Source of the DNA: Paraburkholderia aspalathi
GTDB taxonomy: Bacteria; Pseudomonadota; Gammaproteobacteria; Burkholderiales; Burkholderiaceae
Assembly: GCF_900116445.1 (NCBI RefSeq)
Contig: NZ_FPBH01000003.1
Span: 62,001 to 126,000, forward strand
Reading direction: 5' to 3'
DNA: 64,000 bases
In this document: positions 54,129-63,973 of the stretch, in pieces
Numbering within the stretch: the stretch's first letter is position 1
Layout: every line of letters begins with the position of its first letter
Notes under the pieces: model-generated
The model's database searches: none
What the model saw: only the letters and a program-made list of their open reading frames with translations
What the model was told of the DNA's origin: nothing
Program-made: the position numbers and the translations under genes

Positions 54129-55568
54129 ATGGAATTCGACCTGCTTCACATCGGCACGCTGGTCGCCCTCGCCCATATTCTCGGCGTGGTGGCGGCGTGC
54201 CACGCGATTCTGAACACCCGCACATCGCAAGGCGCGATCGCATGGGCCGTGTCACTGGTCGCCATGCCGTATCTCACGCTCGTCCCGTATCTGTTCCTCG
54301 GCCGCAGCAAATTCCAGGGTTACGCGGACGCCCGCCGCATCGAAAACGAATTGCTGCGCACGCGCGCCCATCCTCAGGCATGGGACACGCTGGCCTCGTC
54401 GGCCGGGCTGCCTACCCAGGAACTTGGCGCGAGACTCGTGCATTCGCTCACGCGCCTCGGTGGCATGCCGTTCCTGCCGGGCAATTCCGTGCGCACGCTG
54501 GTCAACGGCGCCGCCACTTTTGAGGCGATCTTCGAAGCGATCGAAGGCGCACGCCATTACGTGATCGTGCAGTTCTTTATCGTGCGTGACGACGCGCTCG
54601 GCGAGATGCTTAAGGACGCATTGATCGCGAAAGCGCAGCAAGGCGTGCGCGTCTATTTCCTGTACGACAGCATCGGCAGTTTCGATCTGCCCCACCGCTA
54701 CGTGGCGGCGCTGCGCGCGGCCGGCGTGGAGACGCACCCGTTCGCCACCAATCGCCGCTTCGTGAACCGCTTGCAGCTGAATTTCCGCAATCACCGCAAG
54801 ATCGTCTCGGTGGACGGTGAGCGCGCGTTTGTCGGCGGACACAACGTTGGGGTCGAATATCTCGGCAGCAAACCGCCCCTGTCGCCATGGCGCGATACGC
54901 ATATCGAAGTGCGCGGCCCGGCCGTCGCCAGCATCCAGTTCGTGTTCACCGAGGACTGGCACTGGGCGACCCAGCAGTTGCCCGAGTTCGCCATGCCGGC
55001 TTTCCAGCCCTCCGACGAGGGCATGCACTGCCTCGTCGTGCCGAGCGGTCCGGCCGACAAACAGGAAACCTGCTCGCTCTTCTTCGTCGAAGCGATCAAT
55101 GCGGCACGCGAGCGGATCTGGATCACCACGCCTTATCTGATCCCCGACGAAGCCGTATTCTCAGCGTTGCGACTGGCCGTGCTACGCGGGGTGGATGTGC
55201 GCATTCTGATTCCGTGCCGCCGCGATCACCGCGTGGTGTTCGCCGCCTCGAAACTGTATGCGTACGACTCGCTGCGCGCGGGCATCCGCATTTTCCGCTA
55301 CCAGCCAGGCTTCCTGCACCAGAAGGTCGTGCTGATCGACAGCGCGGCGGCGGCCATCGGCAGCGCCAATCTCGACAACCGCTCGTTCCGCTTGAACTTC
55401 GAGATCATGGTGCTGACCGTGGACCGCGGCTTCGCCAAGGATGTCGAAGCGATGCTGCTCAAAGACTTCGCGGAGTCGCTCGAAATCGACCGCACCGAGT
55501 ACCGCAACGCGAGCGCGCTGCGGCGCGTGTTGATGCACGTGGCGCGGTTGTTCTCGCCGATCCTGTAG
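54129..55568 (+). CDS. cls: Cardiolipin synthase (phospholipase D type)
   Basis: Makes cardiolipin from two phosphatidylglycerols in the inner membrane. The 479-residue protein has two N-terminal helices (residues 8-26 and 36-57) and two HKD motifs: His222/Lys224 in NHRKIVSVDGERAFVGGHN, and His397/Lys399/Asp404 in HQKVVLIDSAAAAIGSANLD. Its length fits ClsA. It stands alone, 264 bases after prmB; that gap has an imperfect GCGGCAG/CTGCCGC hairpin but no gene. Confidence 0.94.
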   Translation: MEFDLLHIGTLVALAHILGVVAACHAILNTRTSQGAIAWAVSLVAMPYLTLVPYLFLGRSKFQGYADARRIENELLRTRAHPQAWDTLASSAGLPTQELGARLVHSLTRLGGMPFLPGNSVRTLVNGAATFEAIFEAIEGARHYVIVQFFIVRDDALGEMLKDALIAKAQQGVRVYFLYDSIGSFDLPHRYVAALRAAGVETHPFATNRRFVNRLQLNFRNHRKIVSVDGERAFVGGHNVGVEYLGSKPPLSPWRDTHIEVRGPAVASIQFVFTEDWHWATQQLPEFAMPAFQPSDEGMHCLVVPSGPADKQETCSLFFVEAINAARERIWITTPYLIPDEAVFSALRLAVLRGVDVRILIPCRRDHRVVFAASKLYAYDSLRAGIRIFRYQPGFLHQKVVLIDSAAAAIGSANLDNRSFRLNFEIMVLTVDRGFAKDVEAMLLKDFAESLEIDRTEYRNASALRRVLMHVARLFSPIL

Positions 55569-55591
55569 CGTCCCTGCCACCGCGCCGTGCC

Positions 55592-56071
55592 TTACAACTG
55601 CTTTTCGATGTCCTCGACAATCGCCTCGGGCTTGGTCAGCGGCGCATAGCGCTTCACCACGTTGCCGTCGCGGCCGATCAGGAACTTGGTGAAGTTCCAT
55701 TTGATCGCTTCGAGCCCCAGCAAGCCCGGCGCCTCGCCCGTCAGATAGCGGAACAGCGGATGCGCATTGGCGCCGTTCACGTCGATCTTGTCGAACATCG
55801 GAAAGGTCACGCCGTAATTCTTTTCGCAGAAACTGCCGATCTGCGTAGCGTCACCCGGTTCCTGCTTACCGAACTGGTTGCACGGAAAACCGAGCACCGC
55901 GAGGCCGCGCGCCGCGTACGTGTCATAAACCTTCTGCAGACCCGCGTACTGCGGCGTGAACCCGCATTCGCTCGCCGTATTGACGATCAGCAAGACCTTG
56001 CCCTGATAGCGCTCAAGGCTCACTTCCTCGCCACCAAGCGTACGTGCGGAAAACGAATAAATCGATGTCAT
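55592..56071 (-). CDS. Glutathione peroxidase family protein
   Basis: Reduces peroxides with glutathione or thioredoxin in the cytosol. The 159-residue protein has the catalytic Cys36 in NTASECGFTPQY (cysteine, not selenocysteine). The Gln and Trp of the catalytic tetrad are in LGFPCNQFGKQEPG and IKWNFTKFLIGRDG. The N-terminus IYSFSARTLGGEEVSLERYQ is standard. It is convergent with cls, 23 bases away. Confidence 0.95.
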   Translation of the reverse strand: MTSIYSFSARTLGGEEVSLERYQGKVLLIVNTASECGFTPQYAGLQKVYDTYAARGLAVLGFPCNQFGKQEPGDATQIGSFCEKNYGVTFPMFDKIDVNGANAHPLFRYLTGEAPGLLGLEAIKWNFTKFLIGRDGNVVKRYAPLTKPEAIVEDIEKQL

Positions 56072-56205
56072 ATGCTCCCCCGTGAAAGCCGTCAGTCTAT
56101 GCCAAAAGCCGCGCCGGTACAGTCGGCCGAATGGCCGATCCTGGCCGGGCGCCCGGTGTCAGCCCCAGCAGTCTAAAATAGCGTTTTTCTTCAGTCGGCC
56201 TCTTC

Positions 56206-58140
56206 GTGATCCGCTTTAACCAGTTCAGCCTCGCGCGCGGCACCAAGCCGCTCTTTGAAAACACCACGTTCACCCTCAATCCCGGCGAGAAGGCCGGCCT
56301 GGTGGGGGCGAACGGCGCGGGCAAGTCGACGCTGTTTGCCGTTCTGCTCGGCGAGCTGCACGCCGACGCCGGTGATTTCTCGATCCCGCCGAACTGGCAG
56401 ATCGCTCACGTCGCGCAGGAAACGCCCGCAGCGGACAAAACCGCCCTCGCCTACACGCTCGACGGCGACGCTGCCCTGCGCGCGATCGAAGCGTGCATCG
56501 CCGAAGCCTCGGCGGCGCATGACGGCGCCGCGGAAGGCGAAGCGCACGCCGCCTTCGCCGATGCCGACGGCTACACCGCGCCCGCCCGCGCCGAAGCCTT
56601 GCTGCTCGGCCTCGGCTTCACGCTCGAACAAACGCGCGAGCCGGTTAGCAGCTTTTCTGGCGGCTGGCGCATGCGGCTGAATCTGGCGCAGGCACTGATG
56701 TGCCGCTCCGACCTGCTGCTGCTCGACGAACCGACCAATCACCTGGATCTCGACGCGATCGTCTGGCTCGAAGACTGGCTGCACCGTTATCCCGGCACGC
56801 TGATCGTGATCTCGCACGACCGCGAATTTCTCGATTCGGTCTGCAACGTCACGCTGCATCTGGAGCATCAGCAGATCAAGCGTTACGGCGGCAACTACTC
56901 GCAGTTCGAAATCCTGCGCGCGCAGCAGATCGCCTTGCAGCAAAGCGCGTATGAGAAGCAGCAGCGCACGGTCGAACATCTGCAGAGTTACATCAACCGT
57001 TTCAAGGCGCAGGCCACCAAGGCACGCCAGGCGCAAAGCCGCGTGAAGGCGCTCGAAAAGATGGAGATGATCGCGCCGGCGCATGCGTCCTCGCCCTTCA
57101 CGTTCGAATTCCGCACGCCCGATTCCGCACCGAATCCGATGATGGTGATGGAAGACGTGCGCTGCGGCTATCGCGGTGAAGACGGCGAAATTCCCATCGT
57201 CGACCATGTGATGCTGTCGATCCAGAACGGTCAGCGCATCGGCCTGCTCGGCGCGAACGGCCAGGGCAAATCGACGCTGATCAAAACGCTCGCCGGCACG
57301 CTCGAAGCGCTCGGCGGCCATGTGCGCGAAGGCAAAGGCCTGCGCATCGGCTACTTCGCGCAGCATCAGCTCGAAACGCTGCGTCCGGACGACACGCCGC
57401 TGCAGCATCTGGCGCGTCTCGCACCGGATACGCGCGAACAGGAATTGCGCGACTTCCTTGGCAGCTTCAACTTTTCCGGCGAGATGGCGACCGCGAAAAT
57501 CGCGCCCTTCTCGGGCGGCGAAAAGGCCCGTTTGGCGCTCGCGCTGATCATCTGGCAAAAGCCGAATCTGCTGCTGCTCGACGAACCGACCAACCACCTG
57601 GATCTCGAAACGCGTCACGCGCTGACCATGGCGCTCGCGCAATTCGAGGGCACGCTGATTCTGGTGTCGCACGACCGGCATCTGCTGCGCGCCACCACCG
57701 ATGTGTTCATGCTGGTGGCCAAGCATCGTCTGCAGGAGTTCGACGGCGATCTCGACGACTACCGCGACTGGCTGCTGCAACATGCCGCCGACCAGCGCGC
57801 AGCGCTCAAGGCGGGCACGGCATCAGACGGTGCGTATAGCGCGGACAGCGGCGTCAATCGCAAGGAGCAACGCCGTCTCGAAGCGGAAACGCGTCAAAAG
57901 CTCGCGCACCTGAAAAAACCGCTGCAAAGCCGCATCACCAAGATCGAAAAGGAAATGGACGCGCTCAACGCGGAGAAGGCGAAGCTCGATGCATTCGTCG
58001 TCGATCCGGCCAGTTACGAGCCCGAGCAGAAGAGCAAACTGACGGAAGCGATCCGCCGTCAGGCAGATGTGAACGCGCGCCTCGAAACGCTCGAAGCCGA
58101 ATGGCTCGAGACTCATGAGGAACTCGAACAAATCGGCTAG
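56206..58140 (+). CDS. ABC-F family ATPase (YheS/Uup type)
   Basis: A soluble 644-residue protein with two ATP-binding cassettes and no membrane part. ABC-F proteins act on the ribosome in translation control. Walker A: GANGAGKST (34-42) and GANGQGKST; signatures: FSGGWRMRLNLAQAL and FSGGEKARLALAL; Walker B with LLLDEPTNHLDL twice. The linker between the cassettes (YEKQQRTVEHLQSYINRFKA) and a C-terminal coiled-coil (KIEKEMDALNAEKAKLDAF) match YheS. The start is GTG at 56206 in front of MIRFNQFSLARGTKPLF. It is divergent from the peroxidase gene. Confidence 0.93.
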   Translation: MIRFNQFSLARGTKPLFENTTFTLNPGEKAGLVGANGAGKSTLFAVLLGELHADAGDFSIPPNWQIAHVAQETPAADKTALAYTLDGDAALRAIEACIAEASAAHDGAAEGEAHAAFADADGYTAPARAEALLLGLGFTLEQTREPVSSFSGGWRMRLNLAQALMCRSDLLLLDEPTNHLDLDAIVWLEDWLHRYPGTLIVISHDREFLDSVCNVTLHLEHQQIKRYGGNYSQFEILRAQQIALQQSAYEKQQRTVEHLQSYINRFKAQATKARQAQSRVKALEKMEMIAPAHASSPFTFEFRTPDSAPNPMMVMEDVRCGYRGEDGEIPIVDHVMLSIQNGQRIGLLGANGQGKSTLIKTLAGTLEALGGHVREGKGLRIGYFAQHQLETLRPDDTPLQHLARLAPDTREQELRDFLGSFNFSGEMATAKIAPFSGGEKARLALALIIWQKPNLLLLDEPTNHLDLETRHALTMALAQFEGTLILVSHDRHLLRATTDVFMLVAKHRLQEFDGDLDDYRDWLLQHAADQRAALKAGTASDGAYSADSGVNRKEQRRLEAETRQKLAHLKKPLQSRITKIEKEMDALNAEKAKLDAFVVDPASYEPEQKSKLTEAIRRQADVNARLETLEAEWLETHEELEQIG

Positions 58141-58186
58141 CGGCAGGCTGTTCGCGGTCCGCGCCGGCATCGATCGGAGGTAGCCC

Positions 58187-59320
58187 TTGTCACCCGTGAG
58201 CTCGTCTGAGTCCTCATCTGAGTCGTCTGATGCTTCAGCCGCGCCATCGGTTGCGCCGTCGTCCGCAGCGGCGCCTGCCCCGCTGCAAGGCCTGCGTGTG
58301 CTGGACCTGACGCGCCTGCTGCCGGGTCCGGTCGCCGCCTTGCGGCTCGCAGAACTCGGCGCAGAAGTGCTCAAGATCGAAGCGCCCGGCGCGGGCGATC
58401 CCACCCGCACGATGATGCAGTCGTCCGGCGACCGCGTAGCGGGCCGCCCCGGCGCGTTTTACCGGCTGGTAAATCGCGGCAAGCGCGAGACGCGCCTCGA
58501 CCTCAAATCGGATGCGGGACGCAATGTATTGCGAGCGCTGGCGGCCGAATCAGACGTGTTGATCGAAAGTTTCCGTCCCGGCGTGATGGAGCGCCTCGGC
58601 GTCGGCTACGAAACCCTGCGCGCGCTCAATCCGAGGTTGGTGTACTGCGCGATCAGCGGTTACGGGGCCAGCGGTCCGTTTGTCGACCATGCCGGTCACG
58701 ATCTGAACTACATCGGCTACGCGGGCGTGCTCGATCAATTGGCAGGCCGCGACGGTACGCCGATCCTGCCGAATTTCCAGATTGCCGACCTGCTCGGCGG
58801 CGCGTTGAGCGCGGTGACGCAGATTCTCGCCGCGCTATGGCACGTGTCGCGTGGCGGCGAGGGCCGCTTCGTCGACGTATCGATGACGCACGCCACCTAT
58901 GCGCACAACGTCGTCGCGCAAGTGGCGCTCGCCAATGAAGGCGCCGCGCCCGCGGCTGGCGCGAGTCTGCTGAACGGCGGCGTGCCCTGCTACAACCTGT
59001 ATCGAACGCTCGACAATCGCTGGCTCGCCGTCGGCGCGCTCGAACTGAAGTTCTGGGAAACGCTCTGCATGGCGCTGGATCGGCCCGAATGGGCGACGCG
59101 GCACTGGAGCCTCGGCCAGGCGATTGGCGGCCCGGACGCTGCTGCGCTGACGCAAGAACTGGCCGACCTGATCATCAAACGGCCGCTGGAAGAATGGGTA
59201 TTGCTGCTGGAATCGCTGGACTGCTGCGTCTCGCCGGTACTGACGCCAGCGGAAGCCGCGCAGCACCCACTGTTTAACCGCGAGGCGTACGCGGCGATGA
59301 ACGAAGGCCAGAACGGTTAA
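58187..59320 (+). CDS. CaiB/BaiF family CoA-transferase or alpha-methylacyl-CoA racemase-like protein
   Basis: A 377-residue family III CoA-transferase. After a Ser/Ala/Pro-rich head (residues 1-32) comes LQGLRVLDLTRLLPGPVAAL, then IEAPGAGDPTR, and FRPGVMERLGVGYETL. AGHDLNYIGYAGVL contains the Asp (172) used as catalytic acid in this fold. GHDxNYxxxxG is the pattern of alpha-methylacyl-CoA racemases, so an epimerase of branched acyl-CoA is as likely as a transferase. The start is TTG at 58187, supported by GGAGG at 58176-58180, six bases before it. It follows the ABC-F gene by 46 bases. Confidence 0.88.
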   Translation: MSPVSSSESSSESSDASAAPSVAPSSAAAPAPLQGLRVLDLTRLLPGPVAALRLAELGAEVLKIEAPGAGDPTRTMMQSSGDRVAGRPGAFYRLVNRGKRETRLDLKSDAGRNVLRALAAESDVLIESFRPGVMERLGVGYETLRALNPRLVYCAISGYGASGPFVDHAGHDLNYIGYAGVLDQLAGRDGTPILPNFQIADLLGGALSAVTQILAALWHVSRGGEGRFVDVSMTHATYAHNVVAQVALANEGAAPAAGASLLNGGVPCYNLYRTLDNRWLAVGALELKFWETLCMALDRPEWATRHWSLGQAIGGPDAAALTQELADLIIKRPLEEWVLLLESLDCCVSPVLTPAEAAQHPLFNREAYAAMNEGQNG

Positions 59321-59343
59321 GCACTACCTCGCAGTGCAAAACC

Positions 59344-59622
59344 TTAGCGCCGCACCACCGTTTGCCGCGGCAAAACCTGGCGCGGCGTTTTTTCGTCGTC
59401 GTACAGGACATGCTTGCGGCCTTCCACGTGACGGTTGATCGTCGCGCGAACTTCGGCGGCGGTGACATCTTCGGCCACCACCCGGCGCGAAATCTGCCCG
59501 GTCGTGTCGATCCACTCGACAATCCGGCAGGCACCACCCCAAGGCTGGCGAATCGGCTCGGAGACGCGGCAGCCGCGCACCTGCATGGGCCGCTCGGCCA
59601 CGGTTTCGTATGACTGTTTCAA
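59344..59622 (-). CDS. Small conserved hypothetical protein (possibly DUF2866 family)
   Basis: A 92-residue soluble protein with no signal or membrane segment. It reads VRGCRVSEPIRQPWGGACRI, then VEWIDTTGQISRRVVAEDVT and AAEVRATINRHVEGRKHVLY. The sequence is clean, with hydrophobic spacing of a small alpha/beta fold. I associate it with a Burkholderia family annotated as DUF2866 but cannot confirm. The start is TTG at 59620-59622, with AAGGA about seven bases upstream; an ATG 12 codons in is an alternative. It is convergent with the CoA-transferase gene. Confidence 0.6.
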   Translation of the reverse strand: MKQSYETVAERPMQVRGCRVSEPIRQPWGGACRIVEWIDTTGQISRRVVAEDVTAAEVRATINRHVEGRKHVLYDDEKTPRQVLPRQTVVRR

Positions 59623-59765
59623 GGCGCGATCCTTTTTCGGGCATCAGAAGGGATGCAATACCCTGCCAGCTTAGGAAAAAGGAATGTCGGGTAGGTTACA
59701 GCCAATATGGAGATATTTACTGGCCATTACGGACGGACAGGCGCCCGCAGGCGCCGGAACCCCGT

Positions 59766-61142
59766 CTAGTCAAGCGTGCGGACCCGATCGATGGCCTGTT
59801 CGATCCGTTCCACCGCAACAACTTGTAAGCCTTCAATCGGCTGTTTCGGTGCATTGGCCTTCGGAATGACCGCCACCGAAAAGCCCAGTTTGGCGGCTTC
59901 CTTAAGACGATCCTGACCGCGCGGCGACGGCCGGATTTCGCCGGCGAGGCCCACTTCGCCGAATACGACGAGCCCCTTGGGCAGCGGCTTGTTGCGCATC
60001 GAAGAGTGAATCGCGAGCAGCACGGCAAGGTCGGCCGCGGGCTCGGTGATCTTCACGCCGCCCACCGCGTTCAGGAACACGTCCTGATCGAAACAGGCAA
60101 TGCCGGCATGCCGGTGCAGCACCGCCAGCAGCATCGCCAGGCGGTTCTGTTCCAGCCCTACGGCAAGGCGCCGCGGGTTCGGCGCGTTGGCCGCATCGAC
60201 CAGCGCCTGCACTTCGACCAGCAGCGGCCGCGTGCCTTCCTGCGTCACCAGCACGCACGAGCCCGGCACGGATTGCTCGTGCTGCGACAGAAACAAAGCC
60301 GACGGATTGGCGACACCGCGCAGACCGCGCTCGGTCATCGCGAACACGCCGAGTTCGTTGACCGCGCCGAAGCGGTTCTTGATCGCCCGCACGAGGCGGT
60401 ACGACGAATGTGTGTCGCCCTCAAAGTACAGCACCGTATCGACGATGTGCTCGAGCACGCGCGGCCCGGCGAGCGCACCTTCCTTCGTCACGTGGCCGAC
60501 CATGATGATTGTGGTACCCGACTGTTTGGCAATGCGCGTCAACTGCGCCGCGCACTCGCGCACCTGCGCGACCGAGCCAGGCGCCGAGGTCAGCGCGTCG
60601 GAGTAAACGGTTTGAATCGAGTCGATCACGGCGACGTCCGGCCGCTGCTCGGCGATGGTCGCCTGAATTTTCTCGAGCTGGATTTCCGCCAGCAGTTGCA
60701 ATTCGCTCGCCTTCGAGCCGGGTTCCAGTAACGAAAGTCGTTGCGCACGCAACGCAATCTGTGCGGCCGATTCTTCGCCGCTGATATAAAGCGCGCGTTT
60801 GTCCGCGGCAATTTCCGCGAGCGACTGCAGCAGCAGCGTCGATTTGCCGATGCCCGGATCGCCGCCGATCAGCACTACGCCACCCGGCACGAGACCGCCG
60901 CCCAGCACACGATCGAATTCGCTGACGCCGGTCGAGAAGCGCGGCACGTCGGACGCTTCGATATCGGCGAGACGCCGCACAGGCGCACTCTTCGCGAGCG
61001 ACTGGAAGCGATGCGTGGACGGCGCCTCCGCGACCGATTCCACCAGCGTGTTCCACGCATTGCATGACGGGCACTGTCCGGCCCACTTCGGCGATTGGCC
61101 GCCACATTCACTGCAGATGTACAACGTCTTCTGTTTAGCCAC
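59766..61142 (-). CDS. radA: DNA repair protein RadA
   Basis: RecA-like helicase that processes recombination intermediates. The 458-residue protein has an N-terminal four-Cys zinc finger (Cys10, 13, 24, 27 in CSECG and CPSCNAW) and Walker A GGDPGIGKST at 93-102. The RadA-specific KNRFG motif (IKNRFGAVNELG) and a C-terminal Lon-like domain (GGVKITEPAADLAVLLAIHS) follow. It is downstream of alr on the same strand, 176 bases away. Confidence 0.97.
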   Translation of the reverse strand: MAKQKTLYICSECGGQSPKWAGQCPSCNAWNTLVESVAEAPSTHRFQSLAKSAPVRRLADIEASDVPRFSTGVSEFDRVLGGGLVPGGVVLIGGDPGIGKSTLLLQSLAEIAADKRALYISGEESAAQIALRAQRLSLLEPGSKASELQLLAEIQLEKIQATIAEQRPDVAVIDSIQTVYSDALTSAPGSVAQVRECAAQLTRIAKQSGTTIIMVGHVTKEGALAGPRVLEHIVDTVLYFEGDTHSSYRLVRAIKNRFGAVNELGVFAMTERGLRGVANPSALFLSQHEQSVPGSCVLVTQEGTRPLLVEVQALVDAANAPNPRRLAVGLEQNRLAMLLAVLHRHAGIACFDQDVFLNAVGGVKITEPAADLAVLLAIHSSMRNKPLPKGLVVFGEVGLAGEIRPSPRGQDRLKEAAKLGFSVAVIPKANAPKQPIEGLQVVAVERIEQAIDRVRTLD

Positions 61143-61318
61143 GCGCCCCTGCCTGTGTTGCTGTTCTTTGGATTGATGCGTTCGCCGGGGTCCTCGGTGA
61201 GCAGTTCAAACTCCAACTCACCGTGGACCTCACTGCGACCGTCTTTGGGATTGTCTTTGCACCGTCAAGGAGACCGCCAGCGCGGCGGCCCACACAGCCA
61301 GCCTGTCAGTGCCGCGCC

Positions 61319-62389
61319 TTACTCCGCCCGCACCGGCACACGCGGCGCCACCGCGCACATCAGCTCGTAGCCGATCGTGCCGCACGCCTGCGCGACGTCG
61401 TCGATCGGCAGGGACGTACCCCACAGCTCGACGCGCGAGCCGACATTGGCTGTCGGAATCGGCGTCAGGTCGACGGTCAGCATGTCCATCGACACCCGTC
61501 CGACGATCCGCGTCCGCACGCCGTCGACGATCACCGGCGTGCCTTCCGGCGCGACCCGCGGATAACCGTCCGCGTAACCGCAGGCCACTACGCCGATGCG
61601 CATCGCCCCACGCGCCTTGAACGCCGAACCATAGCCGACCGTATGGCCTTCGGCGAGCGTCTGCACGGCGATCAGTTCGGAGGCGAGCGTCATGGCCGGT
61701 TGCAGGCCGGTGCCAGCGATCGCGGCCGTCACGCCCGAGGGCGACGCGCCGTACATGATGATGCCCGGGCGGACCCAATCGAAGTGGGCTTCGGGATGCC
61801 ACAGCGTGGCCGCCGAATTCGACAGGCTGCGCGCACCGGCAATGCCTTGCGCGCCGCGCTCGAACGCTTCCATCTGATGGGCAACGCCACGCTCGCCGTC
61901 AGCATCCGAGAAATGGGTCATCAACGTGATCTGGCCGACGCCCTGGCAGGCCCGCGCGCGCTCCCACGCGGCGCGGAATTTTTCCACCGTGTAACCGAGG
62001 CGGTTCATGCCGGTGTTCATCTTCAGCTGGATATTGACGGGCTTGGACAGGCGCGCCATTTCGAGCATGCGCAGCTGCTCGTCCGAGTGCAGCGCCGTGG
62101 TCAGGCTGTAACGGTCGATCACGTCGATATCGGTCGGGCGAAAGAAGCCTTCGAGCAACAGAATCGGGCCTGCCCAGCCCAATTCACGCAACTTCACCGC
62201 CTCTTCCAGGTCGAGAAGACCAAAGCCGTCGGTTGCGCGCAAGCCGGGAAAAGCACGCGCGAGGCCATGCCCATAGGCGTTTGCCTTGACCACGGCCCAG
62301 ATCTTGGATTTTGGTGCGTAGCGCCGGGCGACGGCGAGGTTATTGGCGAGTGCGGCAGTGTGGATCGTGGCTGAGAGGGGGCGCGGCAT
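61319..62389 (-). CDS. alr: Alanine racemase
   Basis: PLP enzyme making D-alanine for peptidoglycan. The 356-residue protein has the PLP lysine Lys35 in [12 protein letters not shown]. The catalytic tyrosine partner region is in [10 protein letters not shown] and the end of the barrel is in [13 protein letters not shown]. The C-terminal beta domain is complete ([13 protein letters not shown]). It is divergent from lplT, and the 218-base gap has a TATAAA box at 62509-62514 that may serve lplT. Confidence 0.96.
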   Translation of the reverse strand: MPRPLSATIHTAALANNLAVARRYAPKSKIWAVVKANAYGHGLARAFPGLRATDGFGLLDLEEAVKLRELGWAGPILLLEGFFRPTDIDVIDRYSLTTALHSDEQLRMLEMARLSKPVNIQLKMNTGMNRLGYTVEKFRAAWERARACQGVGQITLMTHFSDADGERGVAHQMEAFERGAQGIAGARSLSNSAATLWHPEAHFDWVRPGIIMYGASPSGVTAAIAGTGLQPAMTLASELIAVQTLAEGHTVGYGSAFKARGAMRIGVVACGYADGYPRVAPEGTPVIVDGVRTRIVGRVSMDMLTVDLTPIPTANVGSRVELWGTSLPIDDVAQACGTIGYELMCAVAPRVPVRAE

Positions 62390-62607
62390 GGGTAATTTTC
62401 GTAAAGACGCTTGCGAATCAGGAGCTTACAGGGCGTTTTCAGTGCTCGGCAGCCCGCTGGGCGGTGCGATCAAGGATTCTGCTAGTCCGAATCCAGCTAT
62501 TTTCATGATATAAAGCCGTGCGCACAACCCATTTCGAACGGTATAAGCCCGGACGCTTTGCACACGGCCGGGGCGGACAGACCGCAGCGAGGACAGCATC
62601 GCATCAG

Positions 62608-63915
62608 ATGAAAAAAGGTTTTTACACCATCATGGCCGCGCAGTTTTTTTCGTCGCTGGCCGACAATGCGCTTCTGATCGCTGCTATCGCACTGCTGAAA
62701 GATCTCCACGCCCCGAACTGGATGACGCCGCTGCTCAAGTTGTTCTTTGTGCTGTCGTACGTCGTTCTGGCCGCCTTCGTGGGCGCCTTCGCCGACTCCC
62801 GGCCGAAAGGCCACGTGATGTTCGTCACCAATACCATCAAGGTGGTTGGCTGCATCACGATGCTGGTCGGCGCGCATCCGTTGATCGCCTATGGCATCGT
62901 GGGTTTCGGCGCGGCGGCCTACTCGCCCGCCAAATACGGCATTCTTACCGAACTGCTGCCGCCTGACCGGCTGGTCGCGGCGAACGGCTGGATCGAAGGC
63001 ACCACGGTCGGCTCGATCATTCTCGGCACCGTGCTCGGCGGCGCGCTCATCAGCCCGCACATTGCCGCACCGATCCTCAGGCACCACATCCCTACCGTCA
63101 ACACGCCCGCTGAAGCAGCGATGCTGGTGATCATGGCCATCTACGTGATCGCGGCGCTCTTCAATCTGCGCATTCCCGACACCGGCGCACGCTATCCGAA
63201 ACAGGAACGCGGCCCGATCAAGCTGGTCACCGATTTCGCCGACTGCTTTCTCGTGCTGTGGCGTGACAAACTCGGTCAGATCTCGCTCGCCGTCACCACG
63301 CTTTTTTGGGGCGCCGGCGCGACGCTGCAATTCATCGTGCTGAAGTGGGCCGAGGTGTCGCTGAACATGTCGCTTTCGGAAGCGGCCATTCTGCAAGCGG
63401 TAGTTGCGGTGGGCGTAGCAGTTGGCGCGATTTACGCCGCCTCGCGCGTGCCATTGAAGAAGTCGCTGACGGTACTTCCGGTCGGAATCATGATGGGTAT
63501 CGCCGTCATGCTGATGGCCTTCTACACACGCGATCTGTTCCCCACGCATTGGGGCCTGTATTTCGGCCGCGTGCATGTGCCGGGCTATCTGATCGTCGCG
63601 TATATCTTCCTGATGATCGTCGGCGGCTTGTCGGGCTTTTTCGTCGTACCGATGAATGCGCTGCTCCAGCATCGCGGCCACGTGCTGCTGTCGGCAGGGC
63701 ACTCGATCGCCGTGCAGAACTTCAACGAAAATCTCTCGGTGCTCGTGATGCTGTGCCTGTACGCCGTGCTGGTGTGGCTCGATGTGCCGGTTACGGCGGT
63801 GATCGTGCTATTCGGCACCTTCGTCTGCGTGATGATGTGGTTCGTGATGCGCCGCCACCAGGCGAATCAGCGCGCGTTTGACTCGGTCGCGCTAATCGGC
63901 GAAGTCAAGCACTGA
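62608..63915 (+). CDS. lplT: Lysophospholipid transporter LplT
   Basis: MFS-type flippase that brings lysophospholipids to the inner leaflet for re-acylation. The 435-residue protein has about 12 helices. The start FYTIMAAQFFSSLADNALLIAAI is characteristic, and YSPAKYGILTELLPPDRLVAANG is the family signature. The ATG at 62608 is chosen because the family sequence begins there; an open 30-residue extension is basic and unlikely. In E. coli the partner acyltransferase Aas is adjacent; here it is not in view. Confidence 0.92.
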   Translation: MKKGFYTIMAAQFFSSLADNALLIAAIALLKDLHAPNWMTPLLKLFFVLSYVVLAAFVGAFADSRPKGHVMFVTNTIKVVGCITMLVGAHPLIAYGIVGFGAAAYSPAKYGILTELLPPDRLVAANGWIEGTTVGSIILGTVLGGALISPHIAAPILRHHIPTVNTPAEAAMLVIMAIYVIAALFNLRIPDTGARYPKQERGPIKLVTDFADCFLVLWRDKLGQISLAVTTLFWGAGATLQFIVLKWAEVSLNMSLSEAAILQAVVAVGVAVGAIYAASRVPLKKSLTVLPVGIMMGIAVMLMAFYTRDLFPTHWGLYFGRVHVPGYLIVAYIFLMIVGGLSGFFVVPMNALLQHRGHVLLSAGHSIAVQNFNENLSVLVMLCLYAVLVWLDVPVTAVIVLFGTFVCVMMWFVMRRHQANQRAFDSVALIGEVKH

Positions 63916-63973
63916 CCCGCGGCGGGTACTGCTCCTGGTAGTGCCCGCGCCTTCCCCCTTTCCTCGCTTTGCC

